DNA of 64,000 nt. It comes from Hormiphora californensis (Eukaryota > Ctenophora > Tentaculata > Cydippida > Pleurobrachiidae). Below the pieces are notes generated by a model. The model searched no databases, was not told the DNA's origin, and worked only from the letters and a program-made list of their open reading frames with translations. The translations under genes and the position numbers were made by a program. The stretch covers positions 1,475,966 through 1,539,965 of the forward strand of contig CM035351.1 of the NCBI GenBank assembly GCA_020137815.1, in the 5' to 3' direction. Of this stretch, positions 21,105-56,814 are shown piece after piece; the stretch's first letter is position 1; each line of letters begins with the position of its first letter.

Positions 21105-22709
21105 GTCCTACTAGAGGTGTGGAACGGATAAAGCAACTGTGCAGGTGGTGTAACTCCCAAATAACGCCATATTATATCCTAGTGTGATAGGGACAAGGTA
21201 AACAAACCAGTGGGGGGGGGGGGTTCACTATGGACTCAATAATATGGCGGCGCGAGACCTCGTTTTGAGTGCCCCTTAGAGTTCGCTCAGATCGGGTCGG
21301 CGCCGCCAGACAGGCGTGTGGCGGAATCGGGTTGTGTGTCCATGTCATCTAGAGATGAACTGCTAGCCCTGCCTGTACGGGTATAGTTATATAGTATATA
21401 CCACACGGGGATGTGAATCACACAGGCCCGTTTAACTGGTATTCTATTCATTGCAGCCCCGGTATTATGTGTGTGATATACACCCAGAGTTTAATTCCAA
21501 AAGTGGTTTAAGGGGCGTGGTATTATTTTGAGGCGACATACAGGCCCGGTTTTATTTACATCGCTTGTTTACACTACCAATGCCAATTAGTTTTAGTGTG
21601 CGTGCCAGGAAATTAGAAAGTGACACGAGAGGTAAATTACAACTAGAAACCACACATGCCGAATCATTTATGTGACGTCATACGTTACATAACACACGTC
21701 TTACATGTGTGTGACTGACCGGAAGTTGAGGACATGAGAGAGAGAGAGAGGCAGGGGACACTGCACACGTGAACGATTCTGAGTCTGACAGAAGATATGC
21801 TAGAGAATACCAGAATTCTCTGTAGCAAATCTAGATGTGCTTTAGATTTCTATGTATGTGACCATTTAAATCTCCAGTAAATACGTTTACTCCTTACCCC
21901 CTCCTTACTCAACAATTTATCCGAGTATATTAAAGCCACCAGTAATTCACTATTAAGCAACACCTAAACGTTCCGAGAACTGATCCTCCAAATCTATTTC
22001 TTAGAATGGTATTCAAAATAGCCTATTAAGGCAACTTGAATTGATACACTCTCCGACCATCATTATGATAGTGATTGGTAATTTTGAAGCATTTTATGGA
22101 GGAAAACTTAACACTCTCATATTTCACACATTCAATTGAACTATTAAAAGTACATTGCATACTTTCAGCATTGCTTTTATACACGGAAACAGAATGCACA
22201 CAACACAAAACACATTCACTTATTTATCTCTCGCTCTCTCTCTATCTCTCGCTCTTTTTTTCAGCGTTTTAAAACAGTTAAAATATTTTAAAAAGTTGTC
22301 TGATAAAAAGATCTATGTACATCTTGAACGAGGAAACGCTGTAACTCTTTCTCACCAGGAAGTATATATTTTCAGAAAAAATAGTAGTAGGTTGAACAAA
22401 ACTCTACAAAATCAAGAGTTAACAAAGTAATGATCGCACAAGATCTTCTTTTGCATAACTTTTTAATGGTGGTGCCGTTCAAAGCGGCCACAGACTGTGT
22501 GGGACCACAGTCATTTTGAAAATAAATAACACAGACAGCCGCTTCACATTAAAGAATCTTTTTCAAAATATTTCCCCTCCCTCTCGTGCTAACAATCTCA
22601 CACATTCTCTCTCACTTTCTCACTTTCTCTGTCTTTGTCTTTGTCTGTCTGTATCACTCCCTCGCGGATTCACTCTCTGTCTTTCCTCAACATAATCACT
22701 GCGTAAATC

Positions 22710-22748
<39 letters not shown>

Positions 22749-22919
22749 TGTGTGTCTGTGTGTGTGAACTGTGTCCCTTAGTGATGCCCCAACATCACCA
22801 CATCTCCCAAGCTTGTCCATCTCGCTCTCTGTTTCTTCTTTCATCTCCCATGTAAGTTATCTCTCTCCTCTTGATTCGAATGTAACCGATATCGTGCGGT
22901 TCTGCACTGCCAAGGATCC
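21105..22919. other. Intergenic region between metallopeptidase 5' end and ATF2-like 3' end
   Basis: Both neighbouring genes are transcribed leftward, so this should contain the metallopeptidase promoter and the ATF2-like 3' untranslated sequence. It holds a G-run at about 21213-21222, (GA)n at 21735-21750, CT-rich sequence at 22230-22260 and (TG)n at about 22711-22765. No further gene is recognised. Confidence 0.5.
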
Positions 22920-46309
<23,390 letters not shown>

Positions 46310-46920
46310 TGCTCCGTCAGCTATAACAAGGGGCACCAGGGATTAGATATGTGCGGAAATATAATGAGATGGGACGGAGCACTGCCTGAGATATATTAAA
46401 GAAACGGCCCAGGGGTATGAGAGATAAACAGAGTGGGAGAAAAAGCAGCTCTTAATATTGGTAATGAAAGAGCTTTCGTATTCCATTAGGCGTTATATGC
46501 GAAGCCAAAAGTGCTAGTGAGTGATCTAGTGTAACACGGCTTTGAATTTCTCTAGCTCTCCGAATCATGAAGCAATTTCGCCTTTTTGGGAGAAATATAA
46601 ACGGTTTAATCACTTTGATTTTCATTATGGATTACTTTTACTAGGGAATCCGAGTGGTCCGGGTTATCATGTTATATGCCGGATAACCTGAATAATCCTG
46701 CTAAATCTTCGTAATCCTTTAACTCGGATCATTAAGCCTGGATGATTCCAAGGTATCCGGGTTATCGAGTTACTCTAACGAGGTTTTCCAGGCTTATGAT
46801 TATCGATAGCACATAATAAGCAGTAAGCACATAATGGCCTAGATACAAAACGCTATAAAAGCGCTATTCAGGTAGCTATGTAGTGGTCTTAGATGCCGTA
46901 ACTCTAATCTAATTCTTTAC

Positions 46921-47110
46921 TACATAACATTTGTTGGACAAACTGGCTGGCTAATCATCTTGAATCTAGAATTGTGTTACATCATAATCATCTGTGGCTC
47001 AAATGAATTTAAAATTAATAGTTTAATAATCAAGAGATTATTATGTTAAATTCTAGATTCAACATGAGCCGGCGAATCTTCATTTGTCCTACAAACACAT
47101 GAAATGTTAT
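46921..47110. mobile_element. Small hairpin MITE, about 190 bp
   Basis: Arms ACATAACATTTGTTGGACAA...AATCTAGAATT and AATTCTAGATT...TTTGTCCTACAAACAC...ATGTTAT are imperfect complements around an AT-rich core. It lies upstream of the ATF2-like first exon. Confidence 0.6.
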
Positions 47111-47693
47111 CACCATGAGACTAGAGAGTGGTCAAGCTAAACATAATTTATTCTTTACTAAACACTACATTATGTCTTCATAGATCTTCATTCTTCAGTA
47201 TAATATTACGACTGGGAAATATTACAATCTTCCCAGTTTTCTTACTTTACAGAAATCACGATAAAAATGCATGAGCGTGAAGTTTTAAAAGAGGACTCAA
47301 TAAAGCACATTGAAACATAATATATTATGTTATATGCACCGAGTAAACTCGCTAGTCATGCGATGCTGCATGGTGCGAGAAATTTGAGTTGATAAAAGTG
47401 ATAATGCCATAAAGCGTACACAGTTTGGAATGACCTGATACAGAATGCTAGAGCGGAGAGCCATATGAAACAGTGAATTTATCGATTTGTTCTTTTGAAA
47501 CTGGCATGGTACTGAGATTTATAAACTCAAGAATATACTCTGAACCATGGAGGTGGAAGGGGTTTTAGTTTACTCACAATTTATCACAAAGCCACACAAT
47601 GAATATATAACTTCGTCCCGCTCTTACACCATACACCAATATTATTGGTCCAATAACAGTGATACAAGGCTGAGAGGTGAAAGTTCACATCGG

Positions 47694-48961
47694 CGGTTTC
47701 TTAAAGGTTGACAAGATACCTAAAACTTTTCGTATATCGTCTTATTTTGATTTATCATTAATTTTCGGCATTTTTTCAGATTTTTTTGTCGGCTAGAAAT
47801 ATGTGCAAAATAGGGGGTCTACTGATAAACGAGAGGCGCAATTTAAAAATTGATACCGTAATATCTCCGGTTGCTGATGAGATACAGAAACCGTTTTGGT
47901 AGCGTTGGAAAGGTCTTATTGAGACCAATCCAACGCAACCAAGATCAAGTACATAGCTATCTTTTGAGGAACCGGAAACGTGAATTTCAATTTGCGAGAC
48001 GCAGTGAGTGTGTCCAGTAAAACCAGTGCTGACAATATCGGTAGACCCCCTATAGTAGAGTCGATAACTACATCGACCTCTCCCAATTGTTCCAGTTTTT
48101 GTCACATCTGTTTGGAGCCTCGACACGACCTCTAAACAGGTGTTACTTTTTCACAAACTGTTTTCATCTTGGTGTAATCAGCAGTTGAAATGTTACTAAT
48201 CATAACAAAAACCTGACTAAATTTTTTCAACTTGGGGTAAAACCATGGGTGTCAAAAGTTAGCTCTAAGTCCCCTGAGTAACCATCCGGAGACTCTAAGA
48301 GATATTTCAAGCCGTTCTCCCGTAATCATTAATCCCGGTGGAGAAAAAAATACAATGCGGACGTACGTGAGCGCTGGCAGGCTGTTTACATGTTATTGTA
48401 TGTCTCTCACTCTCTCTGGAAAAACCGCACGTGCGGTTGCGCCGCGCGAGATAACTCTTTCTCAAGGGGGAGAAAAGAGAGAGACGCACATTAATACATT
48501 AAAGTTGAGGTTGTAGGCAATTGCACGTACGTCCATACTCAAATATGTGCTCTACCGGGATTAATGATTACAGGAGAACGGCTTGAAATATCTCTTAGAG
48601 TCTCCGGATGGTTACTCAGGGGACTTAGAGCTAACTTTTGACACCCATGGTTTTACCCCAAGTTGAAAAAATTTAGTCAGGTTTTTGTTATGATTAGCAA
48701 CATTTCAACTGCTGATTACACCAAGATGAAAACAGTTTGTGGAAAAGTAACACCTATTTAGAGGTCGTGTCGAGGCTCCAAACAGATGTGACAAAAACTG
48801 GAACAATTGGGAGAGGTCGATGTAGTTATCGACTCTACTACTATTTCGAATTTTTTTCTAGCCGACAAAAAATTCTGAAAAAATGCTGAAAATTAATGAT
48901 AATTCAAAATAAGACGATATACGAAAAGTTTTAGGTATCTTGTCAACCTTTAAAGCGGTTT
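47694..48961. mobile_element. Foldback element C with a nested small MITE
   Basis: The outer left segment (about 47694-47800) and the inner left segment (48054-48340) pair with 48842-48961 and 48555-48841. The loop is about 48341-48554. The left arm is interrupted at about 47810-48053 by an insertion absent from the right arm. Confidence 0.85.
47810..48053. mobile_element. Small MITE nested in foldback C
   Basis: About 240 bp with terminal inverted repeats TAGGGGGTCTAC and GTAGACCCCCTA, present only in the left arm of the foldback. Its interior (ATATCTCCGGTT, CGTTTTGGTAGCGTTGGAAA) matches the segment near 9318-9376. Confidence 0.75.
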
Positions 48962-49307
48962 AAACAATACTTACAGACAGTGATACACATCCTAGTAGCA
49001 TTTGATGCAGGAACAAGGGGTTATAGAAAACTGAAACAAGGCAATGAACGAACAAAACAAGCAGACAAACATAAATACATATTTAGAGCACAAACTAATT
49101 GAAATTAGTTCGACGGAAAGGCGGCCCACCCCGTTCCCACTCCTTCATTTCCGTAGCCGCCGAGTTGAGGCTTTAAAGACATTGAGGTATCCGTGTACTT
49201 TTTCCACCTTTAACCCAACGGTGACGGAAACGAAGGAGTGAGAACAAAATGGGCCACCCCTCCGGCGAACCAACTTCAATTAGTTTTTGCTCTAAATTTT
49301 GTCTATT
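48962..49307. repeat. Spacer with a short inverted repeat
   Basis: About 49096-49286 contains imperfect inverted segments (CCACTCCTTCATTTCCGTAG and CGGAAACGAAGGAGTG; CTAATTGAAATTAGTTCG and ACTTCAATTAG). It is probably a MITE remnant. No gene. Confidence 0.45.
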
Positions 49308-49570
49308 TTACAGAGCCTCCCCCTCCCTGGATACAAGAAGTATCCAGTCCAGAATTGAATTGTTATTTTGTCTGGTATATCCAGGTACCGGGGGTCGGTC
49401 CGGCATCCTCTTCAACCATTCTCCAAGAAGTACTTTGAACACAGTGAGGCTTTTGGCTGAGTTCACTTGGAAGGGTGTTGAGTGTTCCATAGTCGGGTCG
49501 CTCTAGAAGCGAAAGAGTTGTGGAATTTCGTGGCCACCGACGATTGTGTGGTAGTGGGGCATGCTGGCAC
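49308..49570 (-). pseudogene. LINE ORF2 3'-terminal fragment
   Basis: The minus-strand translation contains LLGEWLKRMPDRPPVPGY and NNNSILDWILLVSREGE, matching the end of the LINE ORF2 at 10219 (FKSQLGSFLST, PPISGY, SNSILEW). An upstream part (ATRLWNT, compare ARLWNTLP) is in another frame, so the copy is decayed and severely 5'-truncated. Confidence 0.65.
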
Positions 49571-49830
49571 CTCCGCCTTCTAAAACGGCTCCTTTTTAGT
49601 TTTTAACCTCCCACAAGCAGGCCGCAGGAATCAGGATCCCACATTGTCATATCTACAGACCCGTCACCTGTGGGATATTGGCAAATGCTACTGACCCTAT
49701 CGGGATAAGGCGTCGCTTTTCAACGCGTGATAGGGTTAAGGGTATCGCTTTTCAAGTCCCACGAAGAAAAACAATTTTTTTGGATCTTTAAACTTGAAAG
49801 GGTAAAATTTTAACTTTTATTTCATAAATA

Positions 49831-49890
49831 TTTGGCGATTGGAGTTTGGCGATTGGAGTTTGGCGATTGGAGTTTGGCGATTGGAGTCCT
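49831..49890. repeat. 14-bp tandem repeat, about 4 copies
   Basis: Unit TTGGCGATTGGAGT, repeated immediately upstream of the SAP-RT start codon at 49892. It may be part of the element's 5' leader. Confidence 0.85.
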
Positions 49891-50953
49891 GATGGTTTTA
49901 ACAGTGGAAAAGATAAAAGCTGAGCTGCGTGCAAGAGGGGTTTGTTTCAAGAAATGCCGGGCGAAAAAGGATTACGTTACACTTCTCGAAGAAGTTCAGA
50001 AACAGGAGGAAAGTGAAGAAAACAGAGGACTAACTTCGGAAGAAATTGAAATCAAGCGAATCCATGAGGAGGTATGCTTCTTCAGAAAGAACTTGTTCAT
50101 GGTGCCCAAAGGCTCTGCAGGAGCATCATTCATAGAGGAGGTGACGAAATTGATTAATCAGTTCAATGAGGGCAAAGAGAACATGCCCACTGCACTCACC
50201 CAGTTAATGAGTATGTTCCACCTGCTACTTCAGAAGCCATCACCGAAGAGCAAGAGCAGGGATCACGTGAAAGCACTATCAAGAAGGTTGCCTCTTTGGC
50301 AAGAAGGAAAACACGATCAACTCCTCCGAGAATGTCGAGAGATCCAAAAGGTACTCCTCAAGAAGAAGTCTAAACAAAGCCCAAGCGCCATCAGGGCATT
50401 CTCTAGACTGATGCTTCAGGGGAGGATCGGTGCTGCCCTCCGAGTTGTGAGACAAGGGGATGTAGCACCCGTGCCGATTACATCACAAGTCATCGAAAAG
50501 CTGAAACAGAAACATCCTGATGCTGCAAAAGACCCAGCAGAAAATGAAATGACCGCGATTCTTCAGGGTCCAACAACCCCAAGAAAGGAGTTCTTATTCA
50601 CTGCGATATCTCCGGAGGTTATCCAGAAGGCGGCCAAATTTCTACAAGGTTCGGGTGGACCATCGGGTGCAGACGCCGAGATGTGGAAACAAATGATCCT
50701 TTCCGGACAATTTGGGAGCAAACCTCAGAAACTTGCACAGGCAATTGCTGACCTAGCACGGAAACTTGCAACAGAGAACATTGACGCTAGATATTTGGAA
50801 GCATTTACAGCAAGCCGGCTTATCCCACTGAGTAAGAAGGAAAATGGAATCAGGCCCATCGGAGTTGGAGAGGTCCTAAGAAGACTTGTTGGAAAAGCGA
50901 TAACTGGGGTACTAAAGAACGACATCATCTCCTGCACAGCACCCACACAACTA

Positions 50954-53900
50954 TACCTACACTATACCACAACTATACCTACCTTCCCGATATTGTACTG
51001 TTAAATGAGACATGGCTCAATGAACATGTGCAAGATGGGGAAGTTGTCTCTGATAAGTACTACTCCATATTCCGAAAAGACAGATCGAAAGTGGATATGG
51101 AGAAGTATGGAAAGTGTGGTGGTGGTGGTGTGTTGATTCTAGCCAAAAATGATTTAGGAGTAGAGGTTCAGCAGATTGATACTAAAACTGAACTACCTAT
51201 AGTTTCTATACTCCTTAAACCTAAAAATACAACACCAATCTGCCTTTCCACACTGTACAGGTACGATTACTCAGGATTAGACTTCTTCAAAGGAGTAGAA
51301 GTGTATTACACGAATCTTATGAAGAAGTATAAAAATCTCTCTATTTTTGGAGATCTCAATCTCAGTACTATCAAAGACTGGGATCTACCTGTTTCGAACA
51401 GCTCAATTCATGAAGATTATATTCACCTATTCAATTCCCTGGGACTTAAGGCCATGATAAATGAGCCAACTCACAAAGATGGAAACATTCTAGATCTCCT
51501 ACTTACCAGCAACGAAAATCTTTTCTCTGAAGTTTCCGTGGTTGAGAGTGGGCTCATGAAGTCGGATCATTTTACTATACATTGCCATCTGTCTATTAGA
51601 AAGATCCGACCAAAGTATACCACTACTAAAAAGTTTGCGTTTAAAAAAGCAAACTGGGAGGCACTTGATGAAGAATTACTTTCGGAGAACTGGTTGAGTA
51701 GATTTGAGGGAATGTCAGCTGAAGCATGCTGGCAGATCTTCAAGTCAAGACTTGATATTACACTCCGAAAGCATGTGCCTCTTGTATCAGTGAAACTGGG
51801 CTCACAGCCACCATGGTACGATGATGAGCTCAGATCACTTAAAAAAGACCTAGACCGAGCAAGAGCTGATGTGATAAAGCACCCAAATAATGAAAGTATG
51901 GTGCGGTATCACATCGAGACAGAAGATTTGTATAGAACCCAGTCACTAGAAAAAGAACGGAGCTATTATGACATGCCGTTTATAAATGAAAATAATAGCT
52001 CAGCTGAGGTCAGCAAAAAGTTCTTTAAGCATGTGAAATCGCAGAAATCAAGTTCTAGAATCCCTGATACTGTGTTCTACGGGAAGAAGTTTCGAACTGA
52101 GAGCATGGAAAAGGCCGAAATATTTAACACCTTTTTCAGTGATCAGTTTACTGAAGCTAGTAGTTACCAGGAACACATCGATGTGACACGTAATCATGAA
52201 AACGACTTTAACGATGAAATGTTTCATGTCGATGAGGTTCTAGAAATACTACGTAAGCTTGACCCCTCAAAAGCTACAGGTCCTGATAATATACCGGGTA
52301 TTTTACTAAAAAAGTGTTGTCGATCCATTGCATACCCTTTAACTCTAATTTTTAATAGATCCTATAGAGAGGGTAAATTCCCCCAAGAATGGAAAAATGC
52401 CAATGTGGTACCCATTCATAAAAAAGGGGATAAGGCAAACATCGAGAACTACAGGCCGATATCCTTAACCTGCCTAACAATGAAAGTTTTAGAAAAGTTA
52501 GTTCGAGAGAGGCTTTACAGGGTTTGTCTTCCTAAAATAACTCCGTTTCAACATGGGTTCGTTCCCCTTAAGTCCTGCAGTACCCAACTTATAGACTTCA
52601 ATTGTGATCTTGCCCTTAACCTAAATAAAGGTCTGCAGACTGATATAGTGTTCTTTGATTTTAAAAAGGCTTTTGACAGCGTCTCTCATGATGTGATTCT
52701 TAAAAAGCTTAAAGTAGACTATAACATTAATGGTAGAATGCTCCAATTTATCAAAGAGTATCTTTCCGACCGACGACAAAGGGTTGTACTGGATGGAAAG
52801 TTCTCAAACTGGAGCTCAGTTAGGAGTGGAGTCCCCCAAGGCTCTATACTTGGTCCCTTCCTCTTTGTCCTTTTCATCAACGATATAGTGGATCAAGTCG
52901 GAATGGACACAAATATAAGGCTTTATGCAGATGATATGAAAATCTGGCGTATCATTAAAAGTAGTGGAGATAGTCTCCAACCTGACATAGATAGATTGTT
53001 GATCTGGAGCGAGAATAACAAAATACACTTTCATCCTGATAAGTGTAAGCTCCTTAGATGTTCCCTAAAACAAAATCCTGTACATTTAACATACCATCTG
53101 GGAAGCACACAAATAGGTCCTAGTCAAACGGAGACTGATCTGGGTGTTCTGACTACAAATAAACTTTCGTCAACCCACCATCAGAACAAGCTCCTATCAA
53201 AATCTTCCCAGAGGTTAGGTCTAGTGAGGAGAACGTGTTCTGACCTAGTTCAGTCGCAGAGAAAACGCAAAACTCTCTTCATTAGTTTAGTAAGGTCACT
53301 ATATGAACACTGTAGCGAAGTATGGCGGCCCATCTCTGCATCTAGTATTGAAAAATTTGAAAAGATGCAAAAAAGGGCCGTAAAATGGGTATTCAATGAA
53401 TTGGAGTGTAGTTACAGCAACGACGTGTACGTAACTAGGCTCAAGGAACTTAAGATCCTACCCATGTCTTCTAAGTTCCTATATAATGATCTTAAAATGT
53501 TCCATAAGATACTTTACAAGCTTATACCAATAGAATTCCCCCCTTACATGAGACGTTTTGACCCAACTGTTGACAATGACCGACCACGTACAAGACAACA
53601 AATCAACAAAGACGCGACTTACGTAGTGTGCGATGAGCGCCCTAGAATAGATGTTTTTAAAGATTCCTTTTTCTACCGTACCCACATAGAGTGGAATTCC
53701 CTACCGCATGATATTCGTAGCATTAGTGACCATGTGATATTTTCCTCAGAACTTAAGAAGCATTTGTGGAATGCATCTAGTATCCAGCCTTCTGTCTGAA
53801 TTTTTTCCTTATCATTGGCGGATCACTTGGCAACAATTGTAAATGGTATAATATGTTATTGTTTTTAGGAGTTTGAGGTCATAGAAATTGTTGATGGGTT

Positions 53901-54259
53901 TGGAGTTGTGTTCGAAATGTTTGAAACTTAAAAGTTGTTGCCCGGTGATGCGCCAATACCAATTGACACAAATTGACAGTTGACACTGACTGGGGTTGGG
54001 AGGGTTTGGGTTTGGAAGGGTTACTCCGGAACTTATTAACCTATTAACTTAACTTAATACTATTAAACCAATATATAATTATATTTCTAATCGTGTGTAT
54101 ATAGCTAACATGACGTATTTTTATACTACATTTTTACACTTTATCTAAATTTAAGACGTAAGCACTCATGCCTTGGGCATCTATTTTAATAGAGAGTCTG
54201 TCGGGTTTTGTATGAAGTATCAATGTATCTTTATATTTTACCTTTTTCAAATCAAATCA
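50954..54259 (+). mobile_element. 5'-truncated LINE inserted into the SAP-RT element
   Basis: The LINE occupies the interval between host codons CTA (50951-50953) and TGT (54260-54262). Its 5' end is missing within the endonuclease domain and its 3' end is TTTTTCAAATCAAATCA. No clear target duplication is seen. A 14-bp repeat, ACAACTATACCTAC, occurs on both sides of the left junction (50947 and about 50970), perhaps from junction repair. Confidence 0.85.
50970..53799 (+). CDS. LINE ORF2 (endonuclease partial, reverse transcriptase complete)
   Basis: The frame is open from the truncation point to the stop at 53799. It enters inside the endonuclease (DIVLLNETWLNEHV, then FGDLNLSTIKDWD and KSDHFTIHCH) and includes the whole RT (ENYRPISLTCLTMKV, DIVFFDFKKAFDSVSHD, RSGVPQGSILGPFLFVLF, IRLYADDMKIW) and a C-terminal region with HIEWNSLPHDIRS. 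It is a different family from the LINE at 10-14 kb. No disabling change after the truncation. Confidence 0.85.
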
Positions 54260-56119
54260 TGTGGCGGACTACCATCGGGGGTTGAGGCCTCAGTGCATGC
54301 TGCCAGGAAAGCTTTTGAACGTGAAGATGTGGAATGTATCCTGATGGTTGATGCTTCGAATGCATTCAATGCACTGAATAGGAAAGCAGCTTTGAGCAAC
54401 ATGGATCACACATGCCCGGAATTCCACCAATACTTGACCAATACCTATGGGCTCCCATCACGTCTTTTTGTCACCGATGGTGAACACCATGAAATCTTGT
54501 TATCCCGGGAAGGAACCACTCAAGGTGATTCGGCTGCAATGGGGATGTACGCCTGCTCCCTCATGCCATTTGTAAACACGCTTCGGGTGTATGATAAAGT
54601 TATCACGATCTTCTATGCAGACGATGGTACGGGAGCCGGACGCCTCGATAAAGTGTCAGAATGGTGGGGAAGAGTCAAAAGTGATGGTCCATCATTTGGG
54701 TACTATCCCGATCCTGGAAAAAGCTGGCTAGTGGTTAAACCGGGACTAGAACAACAGGCCAAAGATCTTTTCCCTGATGTTAACGTCACCTCCATTGGAC
54801 ATCGCTACCTAGGCTCTTTTATTGGCACAGAGGAGGGGACTGCAGATTATCTGAAGGAGATGGCACTGAAATGGAAGAACGACATCGAGACAATCAGCGA
54901 GTTTGCCTATACTGACCCACAGCTTGCCTACTCTGCCTACACGATGGGCGTCAGTAAGGAGTGGTCATTCGTTCTCAGAACAACAGCCGGCATCAGTAAC
55001 CTACTGGAAGAAGTTGAGGAGACGATTACCACTAAACTACTACCAGCCATTACTGGACAGCCTTACATCGACGACATCACCCGTAAAACCATGGCGCTAC
55101 CAGCAAGGTACGGAGGCCTTGGGATAGAGAACCCCGTCACAATGGCTGACCTGGAAAATGCGAACTCAGTAGCTGCTACAGCGGAACTAGTAAAAGCTAT
55201 TACAGAGAAGAAAACGGAGTTTGTTCCGGACCAGGAAATGGACAAAGTCACGAAAGCTGCGATTCGTAAACTCAAACAGGATCTTTACAAAAGTTTACAC
55301 GAGACCATCAGAGGACAGCTAAGTGAGAGTGCACGCAGAAACTTTGACCTGATAAGTGAGAAAAATTCTTCTGCGTATCTAACATGTCTACCCATCCAAC
55401 AGCTAAATTTCAACCTGAATAGACAGGAATTCCAAGATGCCCTGTCAATCCGGTACAATTTACCAATCGTTGGAGAGGCTAGGCCCACAAACTGTGCATG
55501 CGATGAACTGAACACCGTTGAACATGCACTATCATGCAAAAAGGGTGGATTTGTAGCTCTGAGACACAACCGAGTCAGGGACTATATAGCAGCTGAGCTT
55601 ACTCGGGTATGCGACGGTACGGAAATTGAGCCCTCTCTGCTCCCCACCAACGGAAGAGACCTCCCTGAAGGAACGATCACAGAAGATAACGCCAGATTAG
55701 ATATCGCAACGAGAGGATTCTGGAATCCAATGGATAAGGCAATGTTCGATGTAAGAGCTTTTAATGCTCAGGCCCCATCCAACTGTAACCAGACTATTCC
55801 CCTTACATATGCAAAGCATGAGACCCAGAAGAAAACAGCTTATCTTCACCGAGTCCGGGAAATAGAAGGAGGTTTCTTCAGTCCACTAGTGATCAGCACA
55901 ACTGGGGGACTTGCCAAGGAGTTCACCAAAGTGGTCAAACACATTGCGGAACTGAAGGCAAACAGATCAGGAAACAGTCATGGCGACTGCATCAGATACA
56001 TCAGACTCCGACTAAGCTTCTCGATGGTCAGAAGTGTCACTCTTTCCATCCGTGGTTTCCGTGGGAAAAAGGCTGAAGCTACATCTGACGATCTGTGGAA
56101 CATGAGAGTGTGTGCGTAG

Positions 56120-56814
56120 TCAATGAACAATTGTTTGTAATTTATTATTTTATTCCGTGATAGCGCAAGAGCGCATTTATTTAAATAACAACTGAGAACT
56201 CTCAGCATCAAAGATTGATTACGGGAGTGCTCTCCCCCCAAAAAAAAAAAAAATAAATATTTTGCGCGCGATAAGAACAAATATTTACTGCGCGTTTATT
56301 TTTTGCGCGTAAAAAATGAAGATGCATATTTATGTGCATAATCAAAGTACAGTGTACACAATATATGAATATGACATGTCATGTTTTATATTGAACATGC
56401 ATATACGTATTCTGTCCAGCCCAAGATCCCGAATTTTCTTATTTATTTGTACAGTTTGAGTTAACTGTAAGTGTAAGTGCAATATATGTATGTAAGAATA
56501 AGAAAACTACTACAATGAGACATGAGTTCAAGTTGCTGGTATAAGGGACCGGGAAGTTTTGAAATTAATTCAAAAATAATACAAAACACTGCACCAGCTC
56601 ACTGTATTAAAATTAGCACCGTTTGTACCGTTGGCATGGCAATACCATATCCCTGACCCAGTCTTGTAACTTGTTGAGCGGGAGTTCAATATCATTGGTA
56701 TTGAAGTCTCACTCAACAAGACTGGGTCAGGGTTATGGTTGACAAGGATCCCTGCTTATGGTCAGTTGATAAAATAATCCCCACACTCTGTCAATATATT
56801 ATAGTCTCTCAATG
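56120..56814. other. Spacer with short inverted repeat
   Basis: Contains the probable 3' end of the SAP-RT element (A-run at 56241-56253) and an inverted repeat at about 56646-56742 (CCCTGACCCAGTCTTGT and its complement), likely a tiny MITE. The XPR1 3' untranslated region should begin here on the minus strand. Confidence 0.5.

Larger units (their letters stand above)
49892..56119 (+). pseudogene. SAP-domain reverse-transcriptase element ORF, split by a LINE insertion
   Basis: Coding parts 49892-50953 and 54260-56119 rejoin in frame (…PTQL then CGGLPSGVEA…) to 973 codons without another stop. A SAP-like DNA-binding motif is at the N-terminus (LTVEKIKAELRARGVCFKK). RT landmarks are ENGIRPIGVGEVLRR, LMVDASNAFNALNRK (motif A), REGTTQGDSAAMGMYA (motif B) and ITIFYADDGTGAG (motif C). 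Downstream are a zinc-knuckle CACDELNTVEHALSC and ARLDIATRGFW…AMFDVRAFN, which resembles the PD-(D/E)xK signature of restriction-like endonucleases in R2-type non-LTR elements. Proteins of this kind are abundant in cnidarian and sponge genomes. The nuclease call is inferred. An A-run at about 56241-56253 may mark the 3' end. Confidence 0.8.
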
